From positions 1 to 64,000 of the forward strand of contig NZ_FUYB01000017.1 in NCBI RefSeq assembly GCF_900167255.1: a DNA stretch of 64,000 bases, read 5' to 3'. Under the pieces are notes generated by a model. It had not been told where the DNA came from. It did not search any database and saw nothing but the letters and a program-made list of their open reading frames with translations. This document shows positions 35,116-48,864 of this stretch, one piece after another. The translations under genes were made by a program, and so were the position numbers. How positions within the stretch are numbered: position 1 is the first letter of the stretch; the number at the start of each line of letters is the position of its first letter. This DNA is from Thiothrix eikelboomii (lineage in GTDB: Bacteria; Pseudomonadota; Gammaproteobacteria; Thiotrichales; Thiotrichaceae).

Positions 35116-36462
35116 CTATTTACCGATGCAAAAAGAACTAAATATTTCCCCCAATAAATCATCGGAAGTAAACTTACCTGTAATTTGCCCTAAAGCATCT
35201 TGAGCCAAGCGTAATTCTTCAGCCATTAATTCACCGGCATTAAACACCAATAATTGCTCTTCAGCCCGCTCAACCGCCGCTTGTGTGGTGTGCAAAGCGT
35301 GCAAATGCCGCCGCCTTGCTATGAAACTATCTTCACGCTCCCCTTGAAACCCCATACAAGCTTTTAACTCTGCTTTAAGAACCTCAAGGCCTAAATCATG
35401 CTTGGCTGAAATATAAATATGCTGCCCTTGTTTACCTGCTGCCTTACCCGTTAAATCCACTTTATTATGCACGGTTAACACCGGAATCTGCGTCGGCAGC
35501 TTGCTCAGAATCGCTTGATGCGCTTCCTGATCCGCCTCAGCCTCCACTTGAGTATCATCGACTAGCAATAACACTAAATCCGCTTTTTCAATTTCACGCC
35601 AAGCGCGTTCGATCCCAAGTTTTTCTACCGGATCAGTACTTTCACGTAAACCTGCCGTATCCACGATATGCAAAGGCATACCTTCTAGATTAATCCGCTC
35701 ACGTAATACATCACGGGTTGTACCTGCAATTTCGGTGACAATCGCGGTTTCTTGTCCGGCTAAGGCATTTAATAAGCTTGATTTTCCGGCGTTCGGTCGC
35801 CCGACGATAACAAGATGCATACCCTCACGTAACAAACTACCCTGTTGAGCTTTATGAAAAATAGCGGCTAATTGCTGTTTAATCATGGCTAAACGTGTGG
35901 TTACCGCTGAATCTGCTAAGAAATCAAGATCCTCATCAGGAAAATCCAGTGCAGCTTCCACATAGACTCTTAATTCAATTAAAGCGCTGAGTAACTTATC
36001 CACTGCCTGTGAAAAACTACCTTGTAAAGAGCGCAGCGCCGAACGAGCAGCTTGTTCAGAACTAGAGTCGATCAGATCAGCAATAGCCTCGGCTTGTACT
36101 AAATCAAGTTTATTATTTAAAAAAGCACGCTCAGAAAACTCTCCGGGACGGGCTAAACGTGCACCTAATTCAAGGCAGCGCTTCAACACCATGTCTAACA
36201 CGACCACACCACCATGCCCTTGTAGCTCAAGAACATCTTCGCCAGTAAAGGAGTATGGGGCTGGGAAAAATAAAGCTAGGCCATCGTCTAAAATTGAGCC
36301 ATCTTGAGCACGAAATAAACGGTGCTGAGCTATACGTGGGGATGGTAGTTGACCCAACAAAGGCTCAGCCAACTTCGTGAGATCATGACCTGAGATACGA
36401 ACAACACCAATGCCACCCCGTCCAAGGGGGGTGGCTATCGCAGCAATTGTTTCGGTACTCAT
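35116..36462 (-). CDS. mnmE: tRNA modification GTPase MnmE
   Basis: This 448-aa protein has an N-terminal formyl-THF-binding domain ([20 protein letters not shown]). It has a G domain inserted in a helical domain ([26 protein letters not shown]) and the invariant C-terminal CIGK. With MnmG it makes the cmnm5 group at wobble uridine of certain tRNAs. It is 6 bp downstream of yidC in the conserved rpmH-rnpA-yidC-mnmE cluster. Confidence 0.98.
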   Translation of the reverse strand: MSTETIAAIATPLGRGGIGVVRISGHDLTKLAEPLLGQLPSPRIAQHRLFRAQDGSILDDGLALFFPAPYSFTGEDVLELQGHGGVVVLDMVLKRCLELGARLARPGEFSERAFLNNKLDLVQAEAIADLIDSSSEQAARSALRSLQGSFSQAVDKLLSALIELRVYVEAALDFPDEDLDFLADSAVTTRLAMIKQQLAAIFHKAQQGSLLREGMHLVIVGRPNAGKSSLLNALAGQETAIVTEIAGTTRDVLRERINLEGMPLHIVDTAGLRESTDPVEKLGIERAWREIEKADLVLLLVDDTQVEAEADQEAHQAILSKLPTQIPVLTVHNKVDLTGKAAGKQGQHIYISAKHDLGLEVLKAELKACMGFQGEREDSFIARRRHLHALHTTQAAVERAEEQLLVFNAGELMAEELRLAQDALGQITGKFTSDDLLGEIFSSFCIGK

Positions 36463-36468
36463 CGCGAG

Positions 36469-38154
36469 TTAAGCATGTCCTACAATCTTTTTATTAATAA
36501 CCCACTGTTGCGCAATGGATAAAACGTTATTCACCACCCAATACAAGACTAAACCGGCAGGAAACCACAGGAACATAAAGGTGAAAATAATCGGTAGGAA
36601 CTGGAAGATCTTCTGCTGAATCGGATCCATCTGCGGTGGATTGAGCTTTTGTTGGAAAAACATGCTCGCCCCCATTAGTAAAGGCAGAACGAAATAAGGA
36701 TCCATGATGGATAAGTCTTTATACCATAAGATCCAAGGCGCTTGGCGCAACTCTACACTTTCTAACAGCACCCAATACAAGCCCATAAAGACTGGAATTT
36801 GAATCAGAATCGGTAAACATCCGCCTAATGGATTGATTTTTTCCTTTTTATACAGCTCCATCATCGCTTTTTGCTTAGCTTGAGGATCACTAGAAAAACG
36901 CTCATTAATTTCCTTCATTTTTGGCGCTGCGGCTTTCATTTTAGCCATCGACTTATAGCTAGCCGCAGATGGCCAGAAGAATAAGATTTTAATGAAGAGC
37001 GTCAACAGAATAATCGTCCAACCCCAATTACCCACAAATGAATGGATGGCCTGCATCACCCAGAAAATGGGCTTAGAGACGAAGGCAAAAATGCCGTAGT
37101 CAACCGTCAAATCCAAACCCTTAGCAATGGCTTCGAGGTCATCTTGCATTTTCGGTCCTACCCAAAGTTGGCTAGTAAACAGACCACTCGTACCTGGGGC
37201 AATTTCCTTCACAGGGCTACGGACACCTAAAATATAGTTAGGAACACCCATTTGTTGGTTTTCCATACTGTAATAGGTATTTTGCTGATCTTGCGGTGGA
37301 ATCCAAGCACTGATGAAATAGTGCTCTAACATACTCACCCAGCCGCCGGTAGCAGTCTCTGTCAAAGACTCCTTCATATCAGTAAAACTAATCTTTTTAT
37401 ATTTATCCTCAGCGTAATAAGCACCACCTACAAAGGCCTGCACACCGCTGGTTAAAAAGTTATTATTAACATGACTTGGACCATGCTTTAATTGACGATA
37501 TTCAGAACCAATCCATGCTTGGCTTGAGTTGTTTTGGACTTCCTCTTCTAAAACAAGATCAAAACTGCCACGTTTCAAGCGATAACGTTTCGTGACAACT
37601 AAGCCATTAGGACCTTGCCACACGAGCGGTAAAACCACTTCGTTTTGATCAGGCGCTAGCAGGTATTCAGTTTTTTCTGCGGTAAAATCGGCCAAGTGAT
37701 TGGGTGCTAAACCATCAACCGTTTGGCCATTGACCGGCTGATGCTGTAAGCCAGACTGTGCAACATAATTGCGCCCATTGAGATCCAGAATCCGCACGGG
37801 CTTATCCTTCTCCTCAAGGCTCACCGGATAAGTTAACAAATCTGCCGCGACAATATCACCGCCCTTCGTACTGATCTGTAAATCTAACACATCACTTTTA
37901 ATACGAATAATTTGCCCCGCCCCACTCACACTGGTGGCAGAACCACTGACATTAGGTACAGGCGGTACAGCTGGTGCACCCGCTGCTGAGGTGGTCTGTG
38001 TAGGCACTGAACTAGACGCCGGGTTCGACTGGCTCGATTGTGTACTAGAAGGTGCTAGAGGTTTCGGTGCATGATCTTGTTGCCAGCTAGTCCATAACAA
38101 AAACCCCAAAAAGATCAGGGTCAGGTACAGAAACGGGCGTTGGGAATCCATCAT
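36469..38154 (-). CDS. yidC: Membrane protein insertase YidC
   Basis: This 561-aa inner-membrane protein has an N-terminal membrane anchor (LYLTLIFLGFLLWTSW), a Ser/Pro/Thr-rich linker and a large periplasmic beta domain (about 85-355). The conserved insertase core follows (WGWTIILLTLFIKILFFWPS, NPLGGCLPILIQIPVFMGLYWVL, then FLPIIFTFMFLWFPAGLVLYWVVNN). It inserts proteins alone or with SecYEG. It directly follows rnpA with 32 bp between, so the usual yidD is missing here. Confidence 0.98.
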   Translation of the reverse strand: MMDSQRPFLYLTLIFLGFLLWTSWQQDHAPKPLAPSSTQSSQSNPASSSVPTQTTSAAGAPAVPPVPNVSGSATSVSGAGQIIRIKSDVLDLQISTKGGDIVAADLLTYPVSLEEKDKPVRILDLNGRNYVAQSGLQHQPVNGQTVDGLAPNHLADFTAEKTEYLLAPDQNEVVLPLVWQGPNGLVVTKRYRLKRGSFDLVLEEEVQNNSSQAWIGSEYRQLKHGPSHVNNNFLTSGVQAFVGGAYYAEDKYKKISFTDMKESLTETATGGWVSMLEHYFISAWIPPQDQQNTYYSMENQQMGVPNYILGVRSPVKEIAPGTSGLFTSQLWVGPKMQDDLEAIAKGLDLTVDYGIFAFVSKPIFWVMQAIHSFVGNWGWTIILLTLFIKILFFWPSAASYKSMAKMKAAAPKMKEINERFSSDPQAKQKAMMELYKKEKINPLGGCLPILIQIPVFMGLYWVLLESVELRQAPWILWYKDLSIMDPYFVLPLLMGASMFFQQKLNPPQMDPIQQKIFQFLPIIFTFMFLWFPAGLVLYWVVNNVLSIAQQWVINKKIVGHA

Positions 38155-38186
38155 GATTCAATCCAATTTATTGGGGAGTTAAAGCT

Positions 38187-38576
38187 TTAAACGGTCAATT
38201 TGGCTTGAGGAGTTGTTTTTAAAGCAGGATATAATCTGCTTAATTGCTCCCATAAGATGTCAAGCTGCTGCAGTATAGCAGCGTTGTTAAGTTGTGCCAC
38301 CTCAGACTGTGTGATGATCACCATATCTAGTCTTGGTAGCTGCTCGCGATGCAAACGAAAACTTTCACGTGTCAAACGTTTCACTCGGTTACGATCAACC
38401 GCATGCTTCAATGAACGCTTAGACAAGGCAAAACCGAGTCTAGCCTGCGAGCTAGAGCTTTCGCGCACACGAGCAAATAAGCCTTGAACCTGAACACGCC
38501 GATGCAAACCTCGTTCAAATACATATTGAAACTCACTAGGTCGTGTCAGACGACAGGTGCGCGGATAAGAGGCCAC
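38187..38576 (-). CDS. rnpA: Ribonuclease P protein component
   Basis: A 129-aa basic protein with RLTRPSEFQYVFERG and the RNR signature ALSKRSLKHAVDRNRVKRLTRESFR. It binds RNase P RNA and helps 5' tRNA processing. It is read from a GTG start. It is preceded by rpmH (15 bp) and followed by yidC. Confidence 0.95.
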   Translation of the reverse strand: MASYPRTCRLTRPSEFQYVFERGLHRRVQVQGLFARVRESSSSQARLGFALSKRSLKHAVDRNRVKRLTRESFRLHREQLPRLDMVIITQSEVAQLNNAAILQQLDILWEQLSRLYPALKTTPQAKLTV

Positions 38577-38590
38577 GCTAAATCTAAAGT

Positions 38591-38725
38591 TTATGGAATT
38601 AGATTTTTACGACCCTTAGCACGACGAGCACTTAGAATTTTACGGCCATCAGCAGTACTCATCCGCGCACGGAAACCTTGTTTACGTGCATGACGTAAAT
38701 TACTAGGTTGGAAGGTTCTTTTCAT
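38591..38725 (-). CDS. rpmH: Ribosomal protein bL34
   Basis: 44 residues, [20 protein letters not shown]..., ending AKGRKNLIP, which is a full-length L34. The start at 38725 is fixed by the invariant MKRTFQPS beginning; the reading frame stays open further upstream without meaning. It is the first gene of the leftward cluster, divergent from dnaA. Confidence 0.98.
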   Translation of the reverse strand: MKRTFQPSNLRHARKQGFRARMSTADGRKILSARRAKGRKNLIP

Positions 38726-38964
38726 TGCAATACACCAACAAATAATTGAAATAAAATCGGCTTCACTGGACTTGACTGCAAACAAATGCCTTAGCCCAGT
38801 CGCCAAAAGGTCAGGCAAATTACTTGATAAGTCTATTTTTGTCAAGTAAACAGCTTATCCACAAACAAAGTTCTTAGCTTGTGGATAACTTCGTGCACGC
38901 CTTATAATAAGCTTCATCCATTCCTACTATTTTTTTCCTGTTCACCACCACGGGACGCTGTTTT
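38726..38964. other. rpmH-dnaA intergenic region with DnaA boxes
   Basis: TTATCCACA at 38855-38863 and its reverse TGTGGATAA at 38880-38888 are perfect DnaA boxes. The gap also carries the divergent rpmH and dnaA promoters. It is one of two candidate origin segments, probably used for dnaA autoregulation or as part of oriC. Confidence 0.7.
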
Positions 38965-40377
38965 ATGCTTTGGCAACAATGCCTGACTCAACTTGAACAT
39001 GAATTTCCTAGCCAAGAAATCAATACTTGGTTAAGAAGCTTACATGCAGTTGAAAAACCCAAAGCACTCTATTTGCTTGCCCCCAATCCGATTGTTTTAC
39101 AACATATCCATGAGATTTTTTTGCCACATATCTTAAGACATGTGCGTAATTTATCAGGCGATCACAGTTTCGATGTCATGTTGCAAATTGGATCACGCAG
39201 TGCACCCAAACCCTTGCCTAAGCCTCCAGTTACAGCCGTCAGTGCTCATCCGTCCCCTGTTGCGCCGCCGACGAGCACTGCGGCCGTGGTTAATCATCCG
39301 CTCAACAGTGCCGATTTAAATCTGCTCACACCTGCAGCTGCCTCAGAGCGATTTGTGAATGCCTTGAATATCAAAATGACGTTTGAAAATTTTGTCGAAG
39401 GTAAATCGAATCAATTAGCACGCGCCGCTGCTTTACAAGTAGGGGAGCATCCGGGTTCTTCCTATAATCCATTGTTTTTATATGGCGGAGTGGGCCTAGG
39501 GAAAACTCATTTAATGCATGCAATTGGCAACTGTATTCTTAAAGCCAATCCTGAGGCACATGTCTTATATGTTTATGCAGAAAGATTTGTGAATGATATG
39601 GTGAATGCTTTACGTACCTCACGTATTGAAGAGTTTAAACAGCATTATCGCAGTGTTGATGCTTTATTAATTGATGACATTCAGTTTTTTGCTAATAAAG
39701 ATCGTTCAATGGAGGAGTTTTTTCATACTTTCAACGCTTTATTAGAAGGGCAAAAACAAATTATTTTAACCAGTGATCGTTATCCTCGTGATGTAGAGGG
39801 CTTAGATGATCGCTTGCGTTCACGTTTTAATTGGGGTTTGACCATGCAAATCGAACCCCCAGATTTAGAAACACGAGTAGCGATCTTACGCAAGAAAGCT
39901 GAAGATCATGAGTTGTATTTACCAAAGGATATTGCATTTTTTATTGCTAAGCACTTCCGTTCAAATATTCGTGATTTAGAAGGTGCTTTGCAGCGAGTGA
40001 TTGCGAGTATGCGTTTACGCTGTATCCAAGATATCAATATGGACTTTGTACATGATGTCTTACGTGATCAACTCGCCAGCCAAGATAAAATGGTGTCGAT
40101 TAGCAATATCAAGAAAACGGTCGCTAAGTACTATAATGTACGTATCACTGAAATGGATTCTAAGCGCCGTACCCGTTCGGTCGCACGTCCACGGCAAGTG
40201 GCGATGGCTTTAGCCAAAGAGTTGACTAGTCATAGTTTGCCAGAAATTGGCACTGAATTTGGCGGGCGTGACCATACCACGGTACTCCATGCCTGTCGAA
40301 AAATTGTTGAATTACGGGAGTCTGATCCACGTATGGAGGAAGACTATCGGATTCTAATACGGAGTCTAACAAGTTAG
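38965..40377 (+). CDS. dnaA: Chromosomal replication initiator DnaA
   Basis: This 470-aa protein has domain I (LWQQCLTQLEHEFPSQEINTWL), a Pro-rich domain II (about 75-110), and AAA+ domain III with GGVGLGKTHLMHAIGN and DALLIDDIQFFANK. DNA-binding domain IV ends with the signature EIGTEFGGRDHTTVLHACRKI. It binds DnaA boxes on both sides of its own gene and opens oriC. It starts the dnaA-dnaN-recF-gyrB set. Confidence 0.99.
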   Translation: MLWQQCLTQLEHEFPSQEINTWLRSLHAVEKPKALYLLAPNPIVLQHIHEIFLPHILRHVRNLSGDHSFDVMLQIGSRSAPKPLPKPPVTAVSAHPSPVAPPTSTAAVVNHPLNSADLNLLTPAAASERFVNALNIKMTFENFVEGKSNQLARAAALQVGEHPGSSYNPLFLYGGVGLGKTHLMHAIGNCILKANPEAHVLYVYAERFVNDMVNALRTSRIEEFKQHYRSVDALLIDDIQFFANKDRSMEEFFHTFNALLEGQKQIILTSDRYPRDVEGLDDRLRSRFNWGLTMQIEPPDLETRVAILRKKAEDHELYLPKDIAFFIAKHFRSNIRDLEGALQRVIASMRLRCIQDINMDFVHDVLRDQLASQDKMVSISNIKKTVAKYYNVRITEMDSKRRTRSVARPRQVAMALAKELTSHSLPEIGTEFGGRDHTTVLHACRKIVELRESDPRMEEDYRILIRSLTS

Positions 40378-40577
40378 GGATAAGTATAGGGATAATTAGG
40401 GGGAAAACCTGTGGATAACTTTGGAGGTGAATATCATCCACATCTTATCCACAGCTTAATCCCCTAGTTGCTCAAGGAACAGTTCATGCGCTAATTTCTT
40501 TTAAAAGCATTTACTTAGACTACTTATCCACAGAAAATGTTAGCCTTATTATTACTATAGATAAGATATATATCTAA
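40378..40577. other. dnaA-dnaN intergenic region, probable oriC part
   Basis: DnaA boxes lie at 40410-40418 (TGTGGATAA), 40445-40453 (TTATCCACA) and about 40526-40534 (TTATCCACA), with near matches such as CATCCACA between them. An AT-rich tract (about 40548-40577) stands directly before dnaN and could be the unwinding element. With more boxes than the rpmH side, it is the stronger oriC candidate. Confidence 0.65.
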
Positions 40578-41687
40578 ATGAAATTAATACAGACTCGGGA
40601 AACTTTACTAGAAGCCTTACAAGCAACCTTAGGTGCTATCGAGAAGCGTAACACCTCAGCCATTTTAGAAAATGTACTGTTAACAATCGCGAACAGTCGT
40701 AGTCATTGGCGAGGCACTGACCTTGAGCTAGAGATTGCTAGCTCAAGCTTGGTGATAGATGCTATACCAGGTTCTATTACCCTTCCGGCACGAAAATTGG
40801 CCGATATTTGCAAGTCTTTACCGACAGAAAGCTTAATTACGATTGAAGTTTTAGATAATCAGCGTGCTTTAGTGAGTTGTGGGCGCAGTCGTTTTGAATT
40901 AGCCACTTTACCCGCGCAGGACTTTCCAAGTTTAGATGATTTGGGTGAAAGTTATCAATTTGAATTACCTGAAGCTGATTTAAAGGTTTTACTGGATAGT
41001 ACGGCATTTGCAATGGCGAATCAGGATGTGCGCTATTATTTAAATGGTCTGCTACTTGAATTGGCGCCTACTTATTTACGCACTGTTTCTACCGATGGAC
41101 ATCGTTTATCCCTCTATACTTATCCACAGGAAACTCCACTTGTGGATAGTTTAGTGCAGTTTATTTTACCACGCAAAGGCGTCGTTGAACTGACGCGCTT
41201 ATTACGCAGTGATGCTAAAACCCCCGTTACTTTACAAATTAGTCAGAACCACTTAAGAGTACAGCTGGATCAGCTCCAATTCACGACTAAATTGGTAGAT
41301 GGACGCTATCCAGATTATCAAGCGGCTGTTCCTGCTAAAGGCCGAATCAGTATTGAGGTAGATCGCAAAGCCTTCAAAGACATGCTGACTCGAGTTGCGA
41401 TTTTATCGAATGAAAAATTTCGAGGTGTACGCTTGAGTTTGCAGCCAAATGTTTTAATCGTGCAATCGAATAATCCTGAGCAAGAAACCGCTCAAGATGA
41501 ATTAGATATTAATTATCAAGGTGAGGATTTTAATATTGGATTTAATGTTAACTATCTATTGGATGCGATTAATCATATTAACCACGACAGCATTATCTTG
41601 CAGCTAAACTCGCCAGAGAGTAGTGCGTTGGTGACTGATCCACAGGATGAAGCGATTCGTAATGTCATTATGCCGATTCGTTTATAG
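40578..41687 (+). CDS. dnaN: DNA polymerase III beta sliding clamp
   Basis: This 369-aa protein has the three-fold clamp architecture. Typical segments are RNTSAILENVLLTI, GTDLELEI, KLADICKSLP, YYLNGLLLE, STDGHRLSLY and the C-terminal VIMPIRL. It holds Pol III on DNA. It is the second gene of the origin operon and 8 bp before recF. Confidence 0.99.
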   Translation: MKLIQTRETLLEALQATLGAIEKRNTSAILENVLLTIANSRSHWRGTDLELEIASSSLVIDAIPGSITLPARKLADICKSLPTESLITIEVLDNQRALVSCGRSRFELATLPAQDFPSLDDLGESYQFELPEADLKVLLDSTAFAMANQDVRYYLNGLLLELAPTYLRTVSTDGHRLSLYTYPQETPLVDSLVQFILPRKGVVELTRLLRSDAKTPVTLQISQNHLRVQLDQLQFTTKLVDGRYPDYQAAVPAKGRISIEVDRKAFKDMLTRVAILSNEKFRGVRLSLQPNVLIVQSNNPEQETAQDELDINYQGEDFNIGFNVNYLLDAINHINHDSIILQLNSPESSALVTDPQDEAIRNVIMPIRL

Positions 41688-41695
41688 GTCAAGCT

Positions 41696-45228
<3,533 letters not shown>

Positions 45229-45244
45229 AGTTTCACGTGGAACA
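45229..45244. promoter_or_regulatory. parS-like site 2
   Basis: AGTTTCACGTGGAACA just after the gyrB stop. It differs from the parS consensus at two positions and from site 1 at one. It covers the GTG at 45237 that opens the longest reading of prlC, which argues for the later prlC start. Confidence 0.75.
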
Positions 45245-45281
45245 TCCCATCAGTCATAGCGAACAAGTGATAGGTAAGTAT

Positions 45282-47318
45282 ATGAGTAACCCCTTATTAG
45301 CCGTAGGCGAGCTACCCAATTTTAGTTCAATTCGAGCTGAACATGTTGAGCCTGCTTTAGAGCAAGTATTGGATGAAAACCGCCAATGGTTAACTCAGCG
45401 TTTGCAAGAGACTGTGCAGCCTTCTTGGGATAATTTGATTTATCCTTTAGATGAGGCAGGTGATCGTTTAGAACGGGTATGGTCACCTGTCAGTCATTTG
45501 AATGCAGTCGCGAATACAGAATCGCTACGTTTAGCCTACAATGCCTGCCTGCCTAAGCTTAGTGATTATCATACTGAAATGGGACAAAACCAAGCCTTGT
45601 ATGAAGCAGTTAAGGCAGTTGTTGAAACCGAACAACAACTGGATTTAAGCCAGCAATATGCTTTACAAAGAAGCTTACTCTCCTTTCGTTTGAGCGGTGT
45701 CGCTTTAGCTGAGGATAAAAAACAACGTTATCGTGAAATTAGCCAACTGCTTTCGAGCTTAAGCTCGAAGTATTCGGACAATATCCTCGATGCTACCAAT
45801 GCTTGGTTTAAACAAGTCACTCAGCTCGATGAACTCAAGGGGATTCCTGAGTCTGGTTTGGAGATGGCTCAACAAGCTGCTCAGCAGCGTGACTTAAAGG
45901 GCTGGGTATTTACCTTGGATTTTCCTAGCTATTATTCAGTGCTGGCTTATGCGGATAATCGTGAATTACGGGCGGAATTATACCGTGCCTATACCACTCG
46001 TGCTTCCGAGTTAGGGTCTAATCCGGCTTGGGATAATACTCAGACCATGCGAGATATTTTGCGTCTACGCCAAGAAGAGGCTGAGCTTTTAGGTTTTGCG
46101 AATTATGCAGAATTGTCTTTAGCCATGAAGATGGCCGATACCACCCAAGAAGTGGTCGAATTCTTAATGGACTTGGCCAAACGTAGCAAACCTTTTGCCG
46201 AACGAGAGTTTGCAGAGGTAAAGGCCTTTGCTCAGGAGCAGCTTGGGATGGCTGAGGTTCAAGCCTGGGATGTCACTTATATCAGTGAGAAAATGAAAGA
46301 GGCTCGGTTTGATTTTTCTGACGAGGATTTAAAGCCTTATTTTCCAGTGAGTCAAGTGATTCAAGGTTTATTTAGTTTAGTCGAACGTCTGTATCAAGTG
46401 CGGATTCAACAAGCCACCGAAGTTGATATTTGGCATCCAGAGGTAAGCTTCTATCAAGTGTTTGATGCGGATGGGAGTTTGCGAGCTGAATTCTATTTAG
46501 ATTTATACGCTCGCCAGCACAAGCGTGGTGGTGCATGGATGAGTGACTATTGTGGTCGTTTTAAGCGTAAAGAGAGCATACAAATTCCTGTTGCCTTCAT
46601 GACTTGTAATGGTACCCCACCTGTGGGTGATAAGCCTGCACTGTTTACCCATGATGAAGTGGTTACTCTCTTTCATGAGTTTGGGCATGGTCTGCACCAT
46701 ATGCTCACGACCGTAGACTATCCCGATATTGCTGGGATTAATGGGGTGGAATGGGATGCTGTGGAACTGCCAAGTCAGTTCATGGAAAATTGGTGTTGGG
46801 AACCTGAAGTGTTAAAGATGATTTCTGGGCATTGGCAAACTGCCGAGCCATTGCCTGCTGAGCTATTTAATAAAATGCAAGCTGCCCGCCACTTTCAAAC
46901 AGCCATGATGATGGTGCGTCAGTTGGAGTTTGCCTTATTTGATATGCGTTTGCACATGGATCCTCGAGCGGCTGAACCAGGGCATTTAGAGCAGATTCAA
47001 GCTGAAGTGCGTGATGAAGTAGCCGTTATAACCCCCCCTGCTTTCAATCGAATGGCACATAGTTTCTCGCATATTTTTGCGGGTGGTTATGCCGCTGGTT
47101 ATTACAGTTATAAATGGGCGGAAGTACTTTCTGCGGATGCTTATGCACGCTTTGAGGAGGAAGGTTTATTCTCTGCTGAAGTAGGGCAAGCGTTTTTAGC
47201 AGAGATTTTACAGGTGGGAGGCTCTCGTCCTGCGATGGAGTCTTTTATAGCCTTTCGTGGCCGTAAACCACAAATTGAGGCTCTGTTACGCCATAGTGGT
47301 TTGGTTCGAGCAGCTTGA
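45282..47318 (+). CDS. prlC: Oligopeptidase A (M3 family)
   Basis: This 678-aa zinc metallopeptidase has FHEFGHGLHHML (the HExxH motif of M3 peptidases, with the third ligand Glu downstream) and the family segments KMKEARFDFSDEDLKPYFP and GGYAAGYYSYKWAEVLSADAY. It degrades signal peptides and oligopeptides. The ATG at 45282 (MSNPLLAVGELPNF) is chosen over GTG 45237 because the latter lies in a parS site and family members start here. Confidence 0.95.
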   Translation: MSNPLLAVGELPNFSSIRAEHVEPALEQVLDENRQWLTQRLQETVQPSWDNLIYPLDEAGDRLERVWSPVSHLNAVANTESLRLAYNACLPKLSDYHTEMGQNQALYEAVKAVVETEQQLDLSQQYALQRSLLSFRLSGVALAEDKKQRYREISQLLSSLSSKYSDNILDATNAWFKQVTQLDELKGIPESGLEMAQQAAQQRDLKGWVFTLDFPSYYSVLAYADNRELRAELYRAYTTRASELGSNPAWDNTQTMRDILRLRQEEAELLGFANYAELSLAMKMADTTQEVVEFLMDLAKRSKPFAEREFAEVKAFAQEQLGMAEVQAWDVTYISEKMKEARFDFSDEDLKPYFPVSQVIQGLFSLVERLYQVRIQQATEVDIWHPEVSFYQVFDADGSLRAEFYLDLYARQHKRGGAWMSDYCGRFKRKESIQIPVAFMTCNGTPPVGDKPALFTHDEVVTLFHEFGHGLHHMLTTVDYPDIAGINGVEWDAVELPSQFMENWCWEPEVLKMISGHWQTAEPLPAELFNKMQAARHFQTAMMMVRQLEFALFDMRLHMDPRAAEPGHLEQIQAEVRDEVAVITPPAFNRMAHSFSHIFAGGYAAGYYSYKWAEVLSADAYARFEEEGLFSAEVGQAFLAEILQVGGSRPAMESFIAFRGRKPQIEALLRHSGLVRAA

Positions 47319-47782
47319 AGCGAATAAGTCTGTTATTCGTCTTAGCCTTGATCACGGGTGTAGTGGGCTATCAGGTTTATCAAACGGAGTCAGCCTCCCA
47401 CGCAAGCTCGACTGCTCATCGGCAGTTGATTGCCGAAGCGAATTGTTTTTTGCAGGAACGGGCTTGTAGCGCTAGCGATCAACAAGTTCAGATTAAGCTA
47501 AGCTTGACTCCGCAGCCAGTACCCTTAATGAAGCCAGTGCAAGCGACTTTGCAACTCAGCGGTCTCTCATCTGTTGAGGCTATCGAGTTGAAAATTGAAG
47601 GTCTCAATATGTATATGGGCTTTCAAACGGTGCAACTAGTCAAGCAAACTGCCACTGACTGGCAGGGCAGTTTTAGTTTACCCGTCTGTAGTGAAAGTGA
47701 AATGCACTGGCAAGTTACTGCTAGCGTAGATTCAGCACCGCAAGCTTATCAAGCTCGTTTTAAGCTAGTCACCCAGCGCTAA
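47315..47782 (+). CDS. Membrane-anchored hypothetical protein
   Basis: A 155-aa protein starting with a TTG that overlaps the prlC stop, so it is translationally coupled. One N-terminal hydrophobic helix (LLFVLALITGVVGYQVY) acts as an anchor or signal. The rest is a beta-rich exported domain with Cys pairs (CFLQERAC, VCSESEMHW). Family unknown. Confidence 0.6.
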   Translation: MKRISLLFVLALITGVVGYQVYQTESASHASSTAHRQLIAEANCFLQERACSASDQQVQIKLSLTPQPVPLMKPVQATLQLSGLSSVEAIELKIEGLNMYMGFQTVQLVKQTATDWQGSFSLPVCSESEMHWQVTASVDSAPQAYQARFKLVTQR

Positions 47783-47937
47783 TTTCAGTGCTCAGTTAGT
47801 TGAGTCTGAACCCCAACTGAGCCAGTTCTGCTCGTTTAACCGCCAAGCGTATAAACCGGATTCCCCATCGGTTTTTACTGGAGGCTGGCCGCAAATTTGG
47901 ATTAGATAGGCTGATCCAAACAAACCCCTCACAAAAA

Positions 47938-48858
47938 ATGATTACAAAAATAATAGCCTTAAGCGGGTTTTACCATGCTATTGCTTGGTCTAAACCGTCT
48001 CAACTCGCAGGTTTACTCTATTTTAGTTTATGCCTCTTAGGGGGGCAGACTGTTGTAGCGGCAGATGCAAATAAACCAGCCTTGTTCAGCATCCTTGATA
48101 CGCGAGTCAGTACCGAAACAATCACAGCCTCTGCCCTAAACCCAACTGTGGGCAATAATCTCATTTTAGAAGTACAACTAACAGAGTCTTTGGATGTGCC
48201 TCAGCAGGCTATCTATTGGCAAATTAGTGATGCCCAGGGTGTACCGGTACAGCAGGTATATGGGCAAGTACAGGCCTTAAAGCTTAAGGAGGGGCATTAC
48301 CATATTCAACTCAGTATTGGACAATTTACCCTGCATAAAGAGTTAGCTATTCAGACAGATGTAGTGAGTCGACCGTATTTCAAAGCGGAGCTTGGGCAGC
48401 TAGCGGTCATGGCTAATCATACTGCTAATTGGACTATTAATAGTTTGAGTCAGACGAATATCAAGTTTGCAGTTGAGGCTACTCAATACTTAGAGGCTTG
48501 GGTACCAGCTGGTTTTTATGAAGTCACCCCAACTTACAGTGGTGTTGCCCGTCGACAAGTCGTGAATGTTTTAGCGGGTCATCTGAGTACAGTCACTATT
48601 GATATTCCAGTCGTACAGGTGAGTCTGATTGCAGTTGAAAATAATCAACCCTTGTTTAAACCGGTAGCTTGGACAGTTTTTCGCTTAGAACAAGGTGGTG
48701 AGCGTCAACATATAGGCAATTACTATCAACATTCCCAAGGTATTACTGTACCGACTGGGTTTTATGAGGTTATCGCTACTCATGATTCGACAGTACGTAG
48801 TCGACAGTTCTGGGTTAAGGAAAATACTATCAATAAGATTATCTTAGCGATGGATTAG
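47938..48858 (+). CDS. Exported beta-rich hypothetical protein
   Basis: A 306-aa protein with a hydrophobic segment (QLAGLLYFSLCLLGGQTVVAADA) that fits a signal peptide after an unusually long N-region, so the true start may be later than 47938. The mature part is rich in beta-strand patterns, with repeated motifs such as VPAGFYEVTPTYSG and VPTGFYEVIATHDS, suggesting two similar Ig-like or carboxypeptidase-regulatory-like units. No known family. Confidence 0.55.
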   Translation: MITKIIALSGFYHAIAWSKPSQLAGLLYFSLCLLGGQTVVAADANKPALFSILDTRVSTETITASALNPTVGNNLILEVQLTESLDVPQQAIYWQISDAQGVPVQQVYGQVQALKLKEGHYHIQLSIGQFTLHKELAIQTDVVSRPYFKAELGQLAVMANHTANWTINSLSQTNIKFAVEATQYLEAWVPAGFYEVTPTYSGVARRQVVNVLAGHLSTVTIDIPVVQVSLIAVENNQPLFKPVAWTVFRLEQGGERQHIGNYYQHSQGITVPTGFYEVIATHDSTVRSRQFWVKENTINKIILAMD

Positions 48859-48864
48859 TCCCCA

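Noticed and set aside
38360-38376. Third parS-like site (TTTCACGTGTCAAAC)
   Set aside because: An extra base breaks the palindrome and it lies in the well-conserved coding part of rnpA.
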